From DASYAE01 sp036501535 (GTDB taxonomy: Bacteria; Actinomycetota; Actinomycetes; Streptomycetales; Catenulisporaceae), in contig DASYAE010000161.1 in NCBI GenBank assembly GCA_036501535.1, positions 1 through 63,781 on the forward strand: a DNA stretch of 63,781 nucleotides, read 5' to 3'. A program made the translations under genes and the position numbers. Of the stretch, positions 41,758 to 50,641 are shown piece by piece (position 1 is the stretch's first letter; each line of letters starts with the position of its first letter). The notes under the pieces were generated by a model. That model worked only from the letters and a program-made list of their open reading frames with translations, was not told the origin of the DNA and did no database searches.

Positions 41758-42072
41758 ATGCCCCGAGTCGACGTGTTCAGCGCGGTGGCCAATCCGGTGC
41801 GCCGGCAGCTGCTCGAGGCGCTGCGCGCAGGCCCGCGCGCGGCCGGCGACCTGGCCGGGCAGTTCGCGCTGAGCCGGCCGGCCGTCTCCGAGCACATCGC
41901 CGTGCTGCGCAACGCCGGGCTCGTGCGCGAGGAGCCGCGCGGCCGGCACCGCTACTACCACCTCGAACCGGCGCCGCTGGAGGAGCTGGGCACCTGGCTG
42001 CACCCGTTCGAACACTACTGGCGCACCCGTATGAGCGCCCTGAGCGACGTCCTCGACGAGCAGGACGAGTGA
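41758..42072 (+). CDS. ArsR family winged-helix transcriptional regulator
   Basis: A 104-residue winged helix: VFSAVANPVRRQLLEALRAGP, AAGDLAGQFALSRPAVSEHIAVLRNAGLVREE and GRHRYYHLEPAPLEELGTWL. There are no metal-binding cysteines, so it is not an arsenic or metal sensor. It belongs to the ArsR branch that is paired with SRPBCC proteins. No ribosome site precedes the ATG at 41758, which agrees with a leaderless transcript. The SRPBCC gene follows after 9 bases. Confidence 0.9.
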   Translation: MPRVDVFSAVANPVRRQLLEALRAGPRAAGDLAGQFALSRPAVSEHIAVLRNAGLVREEPRGRHRYYHLEPAPLEELGTWLHPFEHYWRTRMSALSDVLDEQDE

Positions 42073-42081
42073 GGAGAAGGC

Positions 42082-42501
42082 ATGTCCACGACCGATCTCG
42101 CGGCCATCACCTGCGACCAGTTCATCGGCCACCCGCCCGCCGCGGTCTGGCGCGCGCTGACCGATCCCGGGCTGCACGCGCGCTGGTGGGCCGCCGGCGA
42201 CGTGAAGGCCGAGGTCGGCCACCGGTTCACCCTGGACATGGGGGCCTGGGGACAGCAGCAGTGCGAGGTGCTCGCGGTCGAGCCGGAGCGGCTGCTGCGC
42301 TACAGCTTCGCCCCGGGCACGCTGGACAGCACGGTCACCTGGCGGCTCGAGCCCGAGGGCGCGGGCACCCGGCTGTTCCTCGAGCACAGCGGGCTCGACC
42401 TCGACTCGCCGATGGGCCGGCAGGCGCACGAGGGCATGGGCCGCGGCTGGCCCGGCGTCCTCGCCCGGATCCAGGGCGCGCTCGACGACGCAGCAGCCTG
42501 A
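42082..42501 (+). CDS. SRPBCC (AHSA1-like START) domain protein
   Basis: A 139-residue helix-grip protein: CDQFIGHPPAAVWRALTDPGLHARWWAAGDV, EVLAVEPERLLRYSF, and VTWRLEPEGAGTRLFLEHSGL. This is the AHSA1-like SRPBCC family, which binds hydrophobic ligands in a deep pocket; ArsR-SRPBCC pairs are common in actinomycetes but their ligands are unknown. GAGGAGAAGG precedes the ATG at 42082. It is co-transcribed with the ArsR-type gene. Confidence 0.88.
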   Translation: MSTTDLAAITCDQFIGHPPAAVWRALTDPGLHARWWAAGDVKAEVGHRFTLDMGAWGQQQCEVLAVEPERLLRYSFAPGTLDSTVTWRLEPEGAGTRLFLEHSGLDLDSPMGRQAHEGMGRGWPGVLARIQGALDDAAA

Positions 42502-42517
42502 GCTCAGGACCTTGGCC

Positions 42518-42532
42518 GCGCGCACCGCGCGC
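42518..42532. terminator. GC hairpin after the SRPBCC gene
   Basis: GCGCGC-ACC-GCGCGC, 16 bases after the stop codon, with partly pairing GGCC flanks. No T-run follows. Confidence 0.4.
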
Positions 42533-42609
42533 CGGCCCCGGCGCCGCCGCGCTCTGTCCCCGGCCGGTCTCGTACCGTAAGATCGCAAGCGGCGAGCCGG
42601 AGGCGGGAT

Positions 42610-43215
42610 ATGGGCAGGGACGTGGCAGCGCAGCAGGCGGTCGACTGGTCGGGGGCGGCCTGGCTCAACCCGCCGGCGGCGGTGGAGCACGACGGCGCGC
42701 ACCTCGTGGTCTCCACCAGGATGCGCAGCGACTTCTGGCGCACCACCAGCTACGGCTTCGTGCGCGACGACGGGCACGCGCTGCTGGCCGCCTTCCCGAT
42801 GGGCTCCGCGGTCGAGGTGACCTTCCTGGCCGACTTCGAAGAGCTCTACGACCAGGCCGGGGTCATGATCCGGGTGTCCGCGCGCAGCTGGATCAAGGCC
42901 GGGATCGAGATGTCGGACGGCCTGCCGCAGCTCGGCGCGGTGGTGACCCGCGACGTGTCGGACTGGTCGGTCTCCCCGGTGCCGGACTGGGCCGGGCGGC
43001 TCGTCACGCTGCGGGTCAGCCGGGCCGACGACGCGGTCACCGTGCGCGCGCGGTGCGAGGGCTCGCCGTGGCGGCTGGTCCGCCTCGCCCCGCTGGACCC
43101 CGAGGCCGACGCGCAGGCCGGGCCGTTCTGCTGCTCGCCCGAGCGCGGCGGCCTGCGGGTGCGCTTCACCCGGTTCACCCTGGGGCCGGCCGACCCGGCG
43201 CTGCACGAGGACTGA
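42610..43215 (+). CDS. DUF1349 (concanavalin-fold, YesU-like) protein
   Basis: A 201-residue protein. DFWRTTSYGFVRDDGHALLAAF, VEVTFLADFEELYDQAGVMIR, WIKAGIEMSDGLPQLGAVVTR and DWSVSPVPDW are the standard DUF1349 blocks, a jelly-roll family that includes YesU. Some relatives sit in sugar-degradation loci; here no sugar gene is adjacent. The ATG at 42610 is 10 bases after GGAGGCGG. It is transcribed alone. Confidence 0.88.
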   Translation: MGRDVAAQQAVDWSGAAWLNPPAAVEHDGAHLVVSTRMRSDFWRTTSYGFVRDDGHALLAAFPMGSAVEVTFLADFEELYDQAGVMIRVSARSWIKAGIEMSDGLPQLGAVVTRDVSDWSVSPVPDWAGRLVTLRVSRADDAVTVRARCEGSPWRLVRLAPLDPEADAQAGPFCCSPERGGLRVRFTRFTLGPADPALHED

Positions 43216-43318
43216 CGCCGGGCGCCGGCGCCGGCGGGCCCGCTCGGCCGCGTTCCGCTCGGCTAACCTGACAGCGATTCATGTTTTGGCCAATGCTTGG
43301 GCACCGCGTGGCAGACTC

Positions 43319-43367
43319 TTGACGCTACTCGCGAGTACGTTGACGGGTCGCAAGGTGCTTGTAACAC
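43319..43367 (+). promoter_or_regulatory. 12-bp perfect palindrome and putative promoter upstream of the acylase gene
   Basis: TACTCGCGAGTA (43326-43337) is a perfect palindrome lying between two TTGACG boxes (43319-43324 and 43340-43345). The second TTGACG with TAACAC (43362-43367), 16 bases on, could be the promoter, which would put the palindrome just upstream of the -35. The regulator is unknown. Confidence 0.45.
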
Positions 43368-43437
43368 CCCGCATCGGCGCCAGTGGGGGCACGGGCACCT
43401 AGTCATTCCGCCCGCCGCTTGCCCGGGAGGGTCAGCA

Positions 43438-46428
43438 ATGCGCCGATCCCACATGCACTCCCGCCGAACCCGCCGCACCTCCATGGCCGTCGTCGCGGTG
43501 GCCGCCGCCGCGCTGCTCGGCACCACCGTCACCGGCGCCGCCGCGCCGCTCGCCGCGCCGCGCCAGTCCTCGGTGACCGACTACTGCGACGGCCAGTGCT
43601 ACGACATCCTGCCGCCGGGGGCCAACGGCAACGAGACGCTCGCCCAGATCATCCTGTTCAAGCTGTTCGGCGTGCACCCGTCGAACAACGACGACGAGCT
43701 CGGCCCGTACGCCAACCTGGTCTCCTCCTACACGGGCCTGACCAGCTCGCAGATCAACTCGTTCTACAACAGCTCCACGCTGGGCGTGCCCTCCGGCGAC
43801 GTGGCGCGCACCGAGACGCCGGAGAGCGGCGCCACGATCGTCTGGGACAAGAGCGGCATCCCGCACGTCTCCGGCACCACCCGCCCGGAGACCGAGTACG
43901 CGTCCGGGTACGCCGGCGCGGAGGACCGGCTGTGGGTCATGGACCTGCTGCGCCACCTCGGCCGGGCCGAGCTGACCTCGTTCGCCGGCGGCGACGCGAG
44001 CAACCAGGCGGAAGAGCAGAACCTGTGGCGCAACGCCCCCTACACCGCGGCCGACCTGCAGTCGCAGGTCAATGCCCTGGCGTCGGACGGGACGGCGGGC
44101 GCGCAGGTCAAGTCGGACATCGACGCCTACCTCGGCGGCGTCAATGACTATATCTCAGTAGTCGAAGCCGCGGACGACTTCCCGGGCGAGTACGACCTCG
44201 CCGTCCAGTCGATCCAGCCGTTCACCGAGACCGACATCATCGCCATCGCCACCGTGATCGGCGCCCTGTTCGGCAACGGCGGCGGCGCGCAGATGCAGTC
44301 CGCGCTGGTCAAGGAGGCCGCCGAGCAGGAGTACGGGGTCACCGAGGGCGACGCGATCTGGACCGCGCTGCGCGAGCAGAACGATCCTGAGGCGACGCTG
44401 ACCGTCCACGACGGCCAGACCTTCCCCTACGGCGAGGTCTCCGGCACGGCGACCGCGGCGGCGCTGCCGGACTCCGGCAGCGTCTCGGACGTCAACATCG
44501 TGCAGAACGCCAGCGGCACCGCCGTGGCGAGCGACGCGGACAACCTGAGCGCCGGGTCCACCGCGGCGACCACGGCTGCTTCGAGCACTGCGACATCGGA
44601 TACCGCGACATCGGCCGCCAAGCCGGCGGTGAGCTCCGCCACCGTCGCGTCACAGGTCGCGAAGATCGCGCCGGGGCTGCCGGCGAATCTGCGCTCGAAG
44701 GCCGGCTCGGTCGCCGGGATGTTCGACGGCGGCGCGCTGCCCGGCGTCGACGTCCCCGCCCCCGGCCAGCAGCACCCCGGCATGTCCAACGCGCTGGTGG
44801 TCTCCGGCGCGGACAGCGCCACCGGAAACCCGGTCGCCGTGTTCGGCCCGCAGACCGGCTACTTCGCCCCGCAGCTGCTGATGCTCGAGGAGGTCGAGGG
44901 CCCGGGCCTGAGTGCCCGCGGCGTCTCGTTCGCCGGCCTGAACTTCTACGTCGAGCTCGGCCGCGGGCCCAGCTACGCGTGGAGCGCCACCTCCGGCGAG
45001 CAGGGCACCAGCGACACCTTCGCGGTCGACCTGTGCAACACCGACGGCACCGCGCCGACCACGAGTTCGACTGCGTACATGGACGCCGGCGTGTGCACCC
45101 CGATGCAGGAGGTCACGCAGACCGACTCCTGGAGCCCGACGCTCGCCGACGAGACCGCGGCCGGCTCGTACACCCTGGCCATGTACCGGACCAACTTCGG
45201 CCTGGTCGAATATACGGGCACGGTCGGCGGGGCCCCGGTCGCCTTCACCGTGCAGAGATCCAGCTACATGCACGAGGCGAGCTCCGCGATCGGCTTCATG
45301 ATGTTCAACAATCCGGCCGACATGGCGACGACGGCCGAGTTCCAGAACGCCGCGGCGCAGGTCGGGTACGACTTCAACTGGTTCTACGTTAACGACAAGG
45401 ACACCGCGTACTTCAACTCCGGCATGAACCCGGTGCGCGCCACCGGCATGGACCCGAACCTGCCGGCCTGGGGCACCGCGGCGAACGAGTGGGCCGGCTG
45501 GAACCCGTCCACCGACTCGGCGGACTACACCGCGGCCTCCGCGCATCCGAACTCCACCGACCAGGACTACTACGTCAGCTGGAACAACAAGCAGGCGCTG
45601 GACTACAGCGCCGCGGACGGCAACTTCAGCTACGGCCCGGTGCAGCGCGTCGACCTGCTCGACCAGGGGATCAGGAACTACCTGGCGACCGGCCAGAAGT
45701 TCACCGAGACCTCGCTGATCCAGGTGATGGAGACGGCCGCACTGACCGACCTGCGGGCCAAGGACGTGCTGCCGGAACTGCTCCAGGTGATCAACAGTCA
45801 GCCGGTGACCAACTCCTCGCAGGCGGCGCTCGTCAGTGAGCTGACCACCTGGATGAACGCCGGCTCGACGCTGACCCCGACCTCGTCCGGGGCGACCAGT
45901 TTCCAGAACTCGGCCGCGATCGAGCTGATGGACGCCTGGTGGCCGCTGCTGATGCAGGCCGAGTTCGAGCCGGGCATGGGCACCAGCCTGTTCGACGCGC
46001 TGGTCGCCGCCATGGCGGTGAACGACTCGCCGTCCGGCGGGCAGGAGATCCCGGTGCCCGGCGTGACCGAGTCGGACAACCAGGCCCAGCCGCACAAGGG
46101 CTCCGCCTTCCAGTTCGGCTGGTGGGGCTACGTCAGCAAGGACATGCGGCAGGTGCTCGGCCAGTCGGTGCAGGACCCGCTGCCGGTGACCTACTGCGGC
46201 GGCGGCAGCCTCTCCGCCTGTCGCACGGTGCTGCTGAACTCGCTGACCGCGGCCGCGGCCGAGTCGACCTCGACGGTCTACCCGTCCGACTCGTACTGCT
46301 CGGCCGGCGACCAGTGGTGCGCCGACAGCATCGTGCAGGACCCGCTCGGCGGCATCACCGACCCGCAGATCTCCTGGCAGAACCGGCCGACCTACCAGCA
46401 GGTCGTCTCGTTCCCGTCGGGTCCGTGA
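43438..46428 (+). CDS. Secreted penicillin acylase family (Ntn hydrolase) protein
   Basis: 996 residues. A signal peptide (basic start, then MAVVAVAAAALLGTTVTGAAAPLA) sends it out of the cell. The alpha-chain start is in IVWDKSGIPHVSGTTRPETEYASGYAGAEDRLWVMDLLRHLGRAELTSF-type blocks, typical of the family. A linker rich in Ala, Ser and Thr (~residues 365-440) should be cut out. The beta chain would begin at Ser450 in PGMSNALVVSG, the Ntn nucleophile, where relatives have G-S-N. Substrates of the family include beta-lactams and acyl-homoserine lactones; none is indicated here. GGGAGG precedes the ATG at 43438. It is longer than usual for the family. Confidence 0.9.
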   Translation: MRRSHMHSRRTRRTSMAVVAVAAAALLGTTVTGAAAPLAAPRQSSVTDYCDGQCYDILPPGANGNETLAQIILFKLFGVHPSNNDDELGPYANLVSSYTGLTSSQINSFYNSSTLGVPSGDVARTETPESGATIVWDKSGIPHVSGTTRPETEYASGYAGAEDRLWVMDLLRHLGRAELTSFAGGDASNQAEEQNLWRNAPYTAADLQSQVNALASDGTAGAQVKSDIDAYLGGVNDYISVVEAADDFPGEYDLAVQSIQPFTETDIIAIATVIGALFGNGGGAQMQSALVKEAAEQEYGVTEGDAIWTALREQNDPEATLTVHDGQTFPYGEVSGTATAAALPDSGSVSDVNIVQNASGTAVASDADNLSAGSTAATTAASSTATSDTATSAAKPAVSSATVASQVAKIAPGLPANLRSKAGSVAGMFDGGALPGVDVPAPGQQHPGMSNALVVSGADSATGNPVAVFGPQTGYFAPQLLMLEEVEGPGLSARGVSFAGLNFYVELGRGPSYAWSATSGEQGTSDTFAVDLCNTDGTAPTTSSTAYMDAGVCTPMQEVTQTDSWSPTLADETAAGSYTLAMYRTNFGLVEYTGTVGGAPVAFTVQRSSYMHEASSAIGFMMFNNPADMATTAEFQNAAAQVGYDFNWFYVNDKDTAYFNSGMNPVRATGMDPNLPAWGTAANEWAGWNPSTDSADYTAASAHPNSTDQDYYVSWNNKQALDYSAADGNFSYGPVQRVDLLDQGIRNYLATGQKFTETSLIQVMETAALTDLRAKDVLPELLQVINSQPVTNSSQAALVSELTTWMNAGSTLTPTSSGATSFQNSAAIELMDAWWPLLMQAEFEPGMGTSLFDALVAAMAVNDSPSGGQEIPVPGVTESDNQAQPHKGSAFQFGWWGYVSKDMRQVLGQSVQDPLPVTYCGGGSLSACRTVLLNSLTAAAAESTSTVYPSDSYCSAGDQWCADSIVQDPLGGITDPQISWQNRPTYQQVVSFPSGP

Positions 46429-46454
46429 CCGGCTGAGCCCACCGGCCGGTCGAG

Positions 46455-46500
46455 ACGAGCGGCGGGGCGGCGCCCCCGGATGGGCCGCCCCGCCGCTCGT
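46455..46500. terminator. Bidirectional terminator hairpin, 17-bp perfect stem
   Basis: ACGAGCGGCGGGGCGGC pairs without mismatch with GCCGCCCCGCCGCTCGT across a 12-base loop, between the convergent acylase gene (ends 46428) and TetR gene (ends 46522). There is no T-run, as is common for actinomycete terminators. Confidence 0.8.
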
Positions 46501-46521
46501 CGCCTCCCTGTTCCGGCTCTT

Positions 46522-47295
46522 CTATTCCGGCGCTGGTCCGTTCGGCGGCAGCCGCACGGCGAGATAGCCGCGCACCAGGGCGTCGGCCTCCGCGATCAGG
46601 TCCGGGTCGCCGGCCGGGCCGTACCGGAAGGCGAGGCGCAGGACCCCGTCCACCGCCTCGACCGCGACCAGCAGCACCGCGTCCAGGCCGGGGCCGTCCG
46701 GCAGGCCCAGGTCGTCGAGGGCGAACCGCTTGAGCCGCTGCGCCACGATCTGGTTGTTCTCCAGCTCGCGGTCCGGGTCCAGCAGGAAGTCCCGGCCGGG
46801 CGCCGCCTCGCCGAAGTCGACCACGGCGAAGCCGGGCACCTCGCGCTTCATCGCGACGAACTCGGCGACCACCGCGCTGCCCGCGTCCGGCCAGCTGGCG
46901 ACCGGCGCGGCGGCGAAGCGGCGGCCGAGCCGGGCGGCGAACAGGTCGAGGTTGCGCCGGGCCAGCGCCCGGGCCAGCGCCGGCTTGCCGTCGAAGAACT
47001 GGTACAGGGTGCCGATCGGGACGCCGGCCCGGCGGGCCACCTGGCTGGTGGTCAGCGCCTCGTAGCCGACCTCGTCGAGCAGGGCGGCGCAGGCGTCGAG
47101 CAGCCGCTCGAACCGCTCGACGCTGCGCCGCTGCACCGGCTGGCGGCGGACCGTCCCCGCCCCGGTCCCGCCGGCCGCTGCCGGGCCCGCGGCGGCTTTC
47201 GCCGACGCGGTGCCCGTGGCTCCGGCGCCGGTCGTCCCGGCGCCCTCGGAGGCGACGCCGCCCACGAGACCACCGTATTCGGCCGCCTCTGGCAT
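46522..47295 (-). CDS. TetR family regulator of the beta-glucosidase operon
   Basis: A 257-residue regulator with an Ala/Gly/Thr-rich N-terminus of ~55 residues ahead of the HTH, itself unusual. The HTH reads VERFERLLDACAALLDEVGYEAL, then TTSQVARRAGVPIGTLYQFFDGKPALARAL, standard TetR. The C-terminal helical half would bind the effector. AGGAGAAGG upstream decides the ATG at 47295. It is divergent from the beta-glucosidase gene with a 23-bp palindrome in the shared 54-base gap, so it probably represses both. Confidence 0.9.
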   Translation of the reverse strand: MPEAAEYGGLVGGVASEGAGTTGAGATGTASAKAAAGPAAAGGTGAGTVRRQPVQRRSVERFERLLDACAALLDEVGYEALTTSQVARRAGVPIGTLYQFFDGKPALARALARRNLDLFAARLGRRFAAAPVASWPDAGSAVVAEFVAMKREVPGFAVVDFGEAAPGRDFLLDPDRELENNQIVAQRLKRFALDDLGLPDGPGLDAVLLVAVEAVDGVLRLAFRYGPAGDPDLIAEADALVRGYLAVRLPPNGPAPE

Positions 47296-47312
47296 ACCGG
47301 CTTCCCTTCTCC

Positions 47313-47335
47313 TAACATGAGCGGCACTCACGTTA
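47313..47335. promoter_or_regulatory. TetR-type operator between regulator and beta-glucosidase genes
   Basis: TAACATGAG-CGGCA-CTCACGTTA: two 9-base arms with one mismatch around 5 bases. It sits 17 bases upstream of the TetR start codon and 14 bases upstream of the beta-glucosidase ATG at 47350, a position from which it could control both directions. Confidence 0.7.
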
Positions 47336-47349
47336 CCTGATTGGACGCC

Positions 47350-48699
47350 ATGGCCGCGCTACCGAGGTTCCCGGACGACTTCCTGTGGGGAACATCCACA
47401 GCCGCGTATCAGATCGAGGGCGCCGTGCGGAAGGGCGGTCGCGGCGCCTCGATCTGGGACACCTTCTCGCACACCGAGGGCCGCACGAGGGACGGCGACA
47501 CCGGCGACGTGGCCTGCGACCACTACCACCGCTGGGCCGAGGACGTGGCGCTGCTCGCCGACCTCGGCGTGAACGCCTACCGGTTCTCGGTCGCCTGGCC
47601 GCGCATCCAGCCCGACGGGACCGGCCCCGCCAACCCGGCCGGCCTCGACTTCTACGACCGGCTGGTCGACGCGCTCGCCGAGCGCGGCATCACCGCGCTG
47701 CCCACCCTCTACCACTGGGACCTGCCGCAGGCGCTCGAGGACGAGGGCGGCTGGCTCAACCGGCAGACCGCCCTGCGCTTCGGCGACTACGCCGCGCTGG
47801 TGGCCGACCGGCTCGGCGACCGGGTCGGCCGGTGGATCACGCTGAACGAGCCCTTCGTCACGATGGCGCTCGGCTACAGCCTCGGCCAGCACGCGCCGGG
47901 CGTGGCGATCGGAATCAACGCCCTGCCGGCGGCGCACCACCAGCTGCTCGGTCACGGCCTCGCCGCGGCGCAGCTGCGCAGCAGAGGCCTGCAGGTGATG
48001 GTCGCGAACAGCTGCACGCCGGTCCGCACGGCCAGCGACTCAGAGCCCGATGTCGCAGCGGCCGAGGCGTACGACGCGCTGCACAACCGGCTGTTCAACG
48101 ACCCGCTGCTGCTCGGCAGCTACCCGGACCTGTCCGCCTACGACGCGCCGCCGCAGGATTCCTACGTCCAGGACGGCGACCTCGCGCTGATCTCGGCGCC
48201 GCTCGAAGCGCTGGGCGTCAACTACTACCACCCGACGGTCATCAGAGCCGCGGACCCGGCCGAGCAGGCCGCGAGCGGCCTCCCGTTCACCCGGCTCCCG
48301 ATCGACGACGTGCCGACCACCGCGTTCGGCTGGCCGGTCGTGCCGGCCGGGCTGACCGAGCTGCTGGTCGGGCTGCGCGAGCGGTACGGCGCCGCGCTGC
48401 CGCCCATCATCATCACCGAGAACGGCTGCTCGGCCCCGGACAAGGTGGACGCCGGGGGAGAGGTCCACGACGCGGACCGGATCGAGTTCCTCGACGGCCA
48501 TCTCCGGGCCCTGCACGACGCCATCACGGCCGGGGTCGACGTGCGCGGATACATGGTCTGGTCGCTGCTGGACAACTTCGAGTGGGCCGAGGGCTACAGC
48601 CAGCGCTTCGGCCTGGTCCGGACGGACTACGACACGCTGGAGCGCACGCCCAAGGACTCCTTCGCCTGGTACCGCGACGTCCTGGCGGCGCAACGGTGA
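47350..48699 (+). CDS. GH1 family beta-glucosidase
   Basis: 449 residues, the normal length for GH1. It hydrolyses beta-linked glucosides in the cytoplasm (no signal peptide). The N-terminal signature FPDDFLWGTSTAAYQIEGA, the acid/base Glu in TLNEPFVTMALGYS, and the nucleophile Glu in PIIITENGCSAPD are all intact; MVWSLLDNFEWAEGYSQRFGLV is the usual end block. The ATG at 47350 starts the family homology; a TTG at 47341 is in frame. No clear ribosome site is present, so the message may be leaderless. It overlaps the MFS gene by four bases. Confidence 0.94.
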   Translation: MAALPRFPDDFLWGTSTAAYQIEGAVRKGGRGASIWDTFSHTEGRTRDGDTGDVACDHYHRWAEDVALLADLGVNAYRFSVAWPRIQPDGTGPANPAGLDFYDRLVDALAERGITALPTLYHWDLPQALEDEGGWLNRQTALRFGDYAALVADRLGDRVGRWITLNEPFVTMALGYSLGQHAPGVAIGINALPAAHHQLLGHGLAAAQLRSRGLQVMVANSCTPVRTASDSEPDVAAAEAYDALHNRLFNDPLLLGSYPDLSAYDAPPQDSYVQDGDLALISAPLEALGVNYYHPTVIRAADPAEQAASGLPFTRLPIDDVPTTAFGWPVVPAGLTELLVGLRERYGAALPPIIITENGCSAPDKVDAGGEVHDADRIEFLDGHLRALHDAITAGVDVRGYMVWSLLDNFEWAEGYSQRFGLVRTDYDTLERTPKDSFAWYRDVLAAQR

Positions 48700-50066
48700 C
48701 CTCGCTCCCGGGCGCGCACCCGGCCGGTCCCGCGGAGTCGTCCGGGGCCGCCGGGGCAGCGGGTCCGGGTTCTGCGACGGCCGCCGCCGGCGCCGCGGCA
48801 GCATATGAGGGGGCTGATCCGACACTGCTGGTCCGGCGCACCTGGACCGCCGCGCTCTCGCTGGCCAACCTCGGCCTGTGGATGGGGTACTTCGGCCCGC
48901 TGCAGGTGCTGCTGCCCAACCAGATCCAGAACATCGACAACGCGCACAAGACCACGGACCTCGGCATCGCCACCGCCTTCGGCGCGCTGGTCGCGGTGCT
49001 GGTCGGCCCGATCGCCGGCGCCCTGTCCGACGCCACCGGCTCGCGCTTCGGCCGGCGCCGGCCGTGGATCGCCGGCGGTGCGCTGCTCGGCTGCGCCGGC
49101 CTCGCACTGCTCTCCGGTCAGCACACGCTGATCGGCGTGACGCTGGGCTGGTGCGTCGCGCAGGCCGGGCTCAACGCGATGCAGGCGGGCCTCACCGCGC
49201 TGGTGCCGGACCGGGTGCCGGTGCGCCAGCGCGGGCTGGTCTCCGGCTGGGTCGGCCTGACCCAGTCGCTCGGCGTCGTGGTCGGCGTGGTCCTGGTCAC
49301 CTCGATCGTCACCGGCACCGTCTCCGGCTATCTGCTGCTCGGCGCGCTCGTCGTGCTCGCCGCGCTGCCGGTCCTGCGCGGCCGCGATCCGCAGGTGCCG
49401 CGCGACCGGCTGCCCGCCGCCTCGCTCTCGGTCCGGCAGCTCTCGCCGCGCTCGCTCGCCCGCGCCTTCCGGGTCAGCCCGCGCCAGAACCCCGACTTCG
49501 CCTGGGCGTGGGGGACCCGCTTCCTGGTCCAGCTCGGCAACGCGCTGGCCACGCTGTACCTGCTCTACTTCCTGCGGGACAAGGTGCATTACGCGCAGCT
49601 CTTCCCCGGCAAGAAGGCCGAGGACGGCCTGCTCGTCCTGATCCTGATCTACACCTTCACCACGCTGCTGACGGTGGTCGTCGGCGGCGCGGTCTCGGAC
49701 CGCACCGGCCGACGCAAGCCGTCGGTGATCCTCTCCGGTTACGTGATGGCCGCGGCGGCAGTGCTGCTGGCGGTGTGGCCGACGTGGACCGGCGCGCAGT
49801 GCGCGGCCGCGTTGCTGGGCCTCGGATTCGGCGTCTACCTCTCCGTCGACCAGGCGCTGATCACGCAGGTCCTGCCGAACGCCGCGGACCGGGCCCGGGA
49901 CCTCGGCGTCATCAACATCGCCAACTCGGCGCCGCAGGTGCTCGGCCCGGCGCTCGCGGCGCCGATCGTGACGTATCTCGGCGGCTACTCGACGCTGTAC
50001 GTGACAGTGGCCGTGGTGACGGTCCTGGGCTCGGTGTTCGTGCGCCGGATCCGCGCGGTGGAGTGA
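48696..50066 (+). CDS. MFS transporter, probable beta-glucoside or sugar permease
   Basis: A 456-residue membrane protein with about twelve helices after an Ala/Gly-rich cytoplasmic tail of ~40 residues. The MFS motif between helices 2 and 3 reads GALSDATGSRFGRRRPW, and the repeat in the second half GGAVSDRTGRRKPSV. Relatives are sugar-cation symporters. The GTG at 48696 overlaps the stop of the beta-glucosidase gene (GTGA), so the two are translationally coupled and most likely import and cleave the same sugar. Confidence 0.88.
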   Translation: MTSLPGAHPAGPAESSGAAGAAGPGSATAAAGAAAAYEGADPTLLVRRTWTAALSLANLGLWMGYFGPLQVLLPNQIQNIDNAHKTTDLGIATAFGALVAVLVGPIAGALSDATGSRFGRRRPWIAGGALLGCAGLALLSGQHTLIGVTLGWCVAQAGLNAMQAGLTALVPDRVPVRQRGLVSGWVGLTQSLGVVVGVVLVTSIVTGTVSGYLLLGALVVLAALPVLRGRDPQVPRDRLPAASLSVRQLSPRSLARAFRVSPRQNPDFAWAWGTRFLVQLGNALATLYLLYFLRDKVHYAQLFPGKKAEDGLLVLILIYTFTTLLTVVVGGAVSDRTGRRKPSVILSGYVMAAAAVLLAVWPTWTGAQCAAALLGLGFGVYLSVDQALITQVLPNAADRARDLGVINIANSAPQVLGPALAAPIVTYLGGYSTLYVTVAVVTVLGSVFVRRIRAVE

Positions 50067-50089
50067 GGCAGAGGTCTGCGCCGGTCGGC

Positions 50090-50638
50090 TCAGGCCGGGC
50101 CGGCGGCCGCCTTGCCGGCGGCTGTCTCGTCGAGGTGCCAGCGCACGATGCAGAATCCGTACTCGATCGCCCGGCCCAGCCGCTCCGGGTCGAGCCGCCC
50201 GTCAGGGCTCTGCTGGACGCCGACGAACCGGCCCGCCGTCGGGTTGACCTCGATGATCCTGGCGAGCAGCGCCTCGACGGCCGCCGGGTCGCGCACCAGC
50301 TCCGGGTCGGCCGTGACCTCGCGGCCGTCGAGCCGGATGCGCACCGGCGTTCCCCGCTTGAGGTTCAGCTTCCACGCGCCGCCGCCGGGGGTCAGCAGCG
50401 TGTCGCCGTCCCGGACGTAGCTGAGCGGCTGGCGATAGGTCCGCCCGCTCTTGCGGCCGATGATGTAGGCCAGCATGAGCCGGCGGCTCATCGGCGTGTG
50501 GAAGGGCAGCCTGAGCATCACCCGCATCGGCACGTTGGCCGCGCTCATGACGCGCCGCTGCACGCGCCGGCTCAGCGGGGGCTTGCCCCGGCTCTGTACG
50601 GCGGTGCCGGACGGTGCCGTGTTCGAGGAGAGTGCCAT
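50090..50638 (-). CDS. Deazaflavin (F420)-dependent nitroreductase family protein
   Basis: A 182-residue split-barrel protein: YIIGRKSGRTYRQPLSYVRDGDTLLTPGG, AWKLNLKRGTPVRIRLDGREV and a helical C-terminal part. This is the Ddn-like family of F420H2-dependent reductases in actinobacteria. An amphipathic N-terminal region with NVPMRVMLRLPFH may bind membrane. It starts 3 bases after the MarR stop, so the two are one operon. It fits the F420-type enzyme at the left edge. Confidence 0.82.
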   Translation of the reverse strand: MALSSNTAPSGTAVQSRGKPPLSRRVQRRVMSAANVPMRVMLRLPFHTPMSRRLMLAYIIGRKSGRTYRQPLSYVRDGDTLLTPGGGAWKLNLKRGTPVRIRLDGREVTADPELVRDPAAVEALLARIIEVNPTAGRFVGVQQSPDGRLDPERLGRAIEYGFCIVRWHLDETAAGKAAAGPA

Positions 50639-50641
50639 CGG

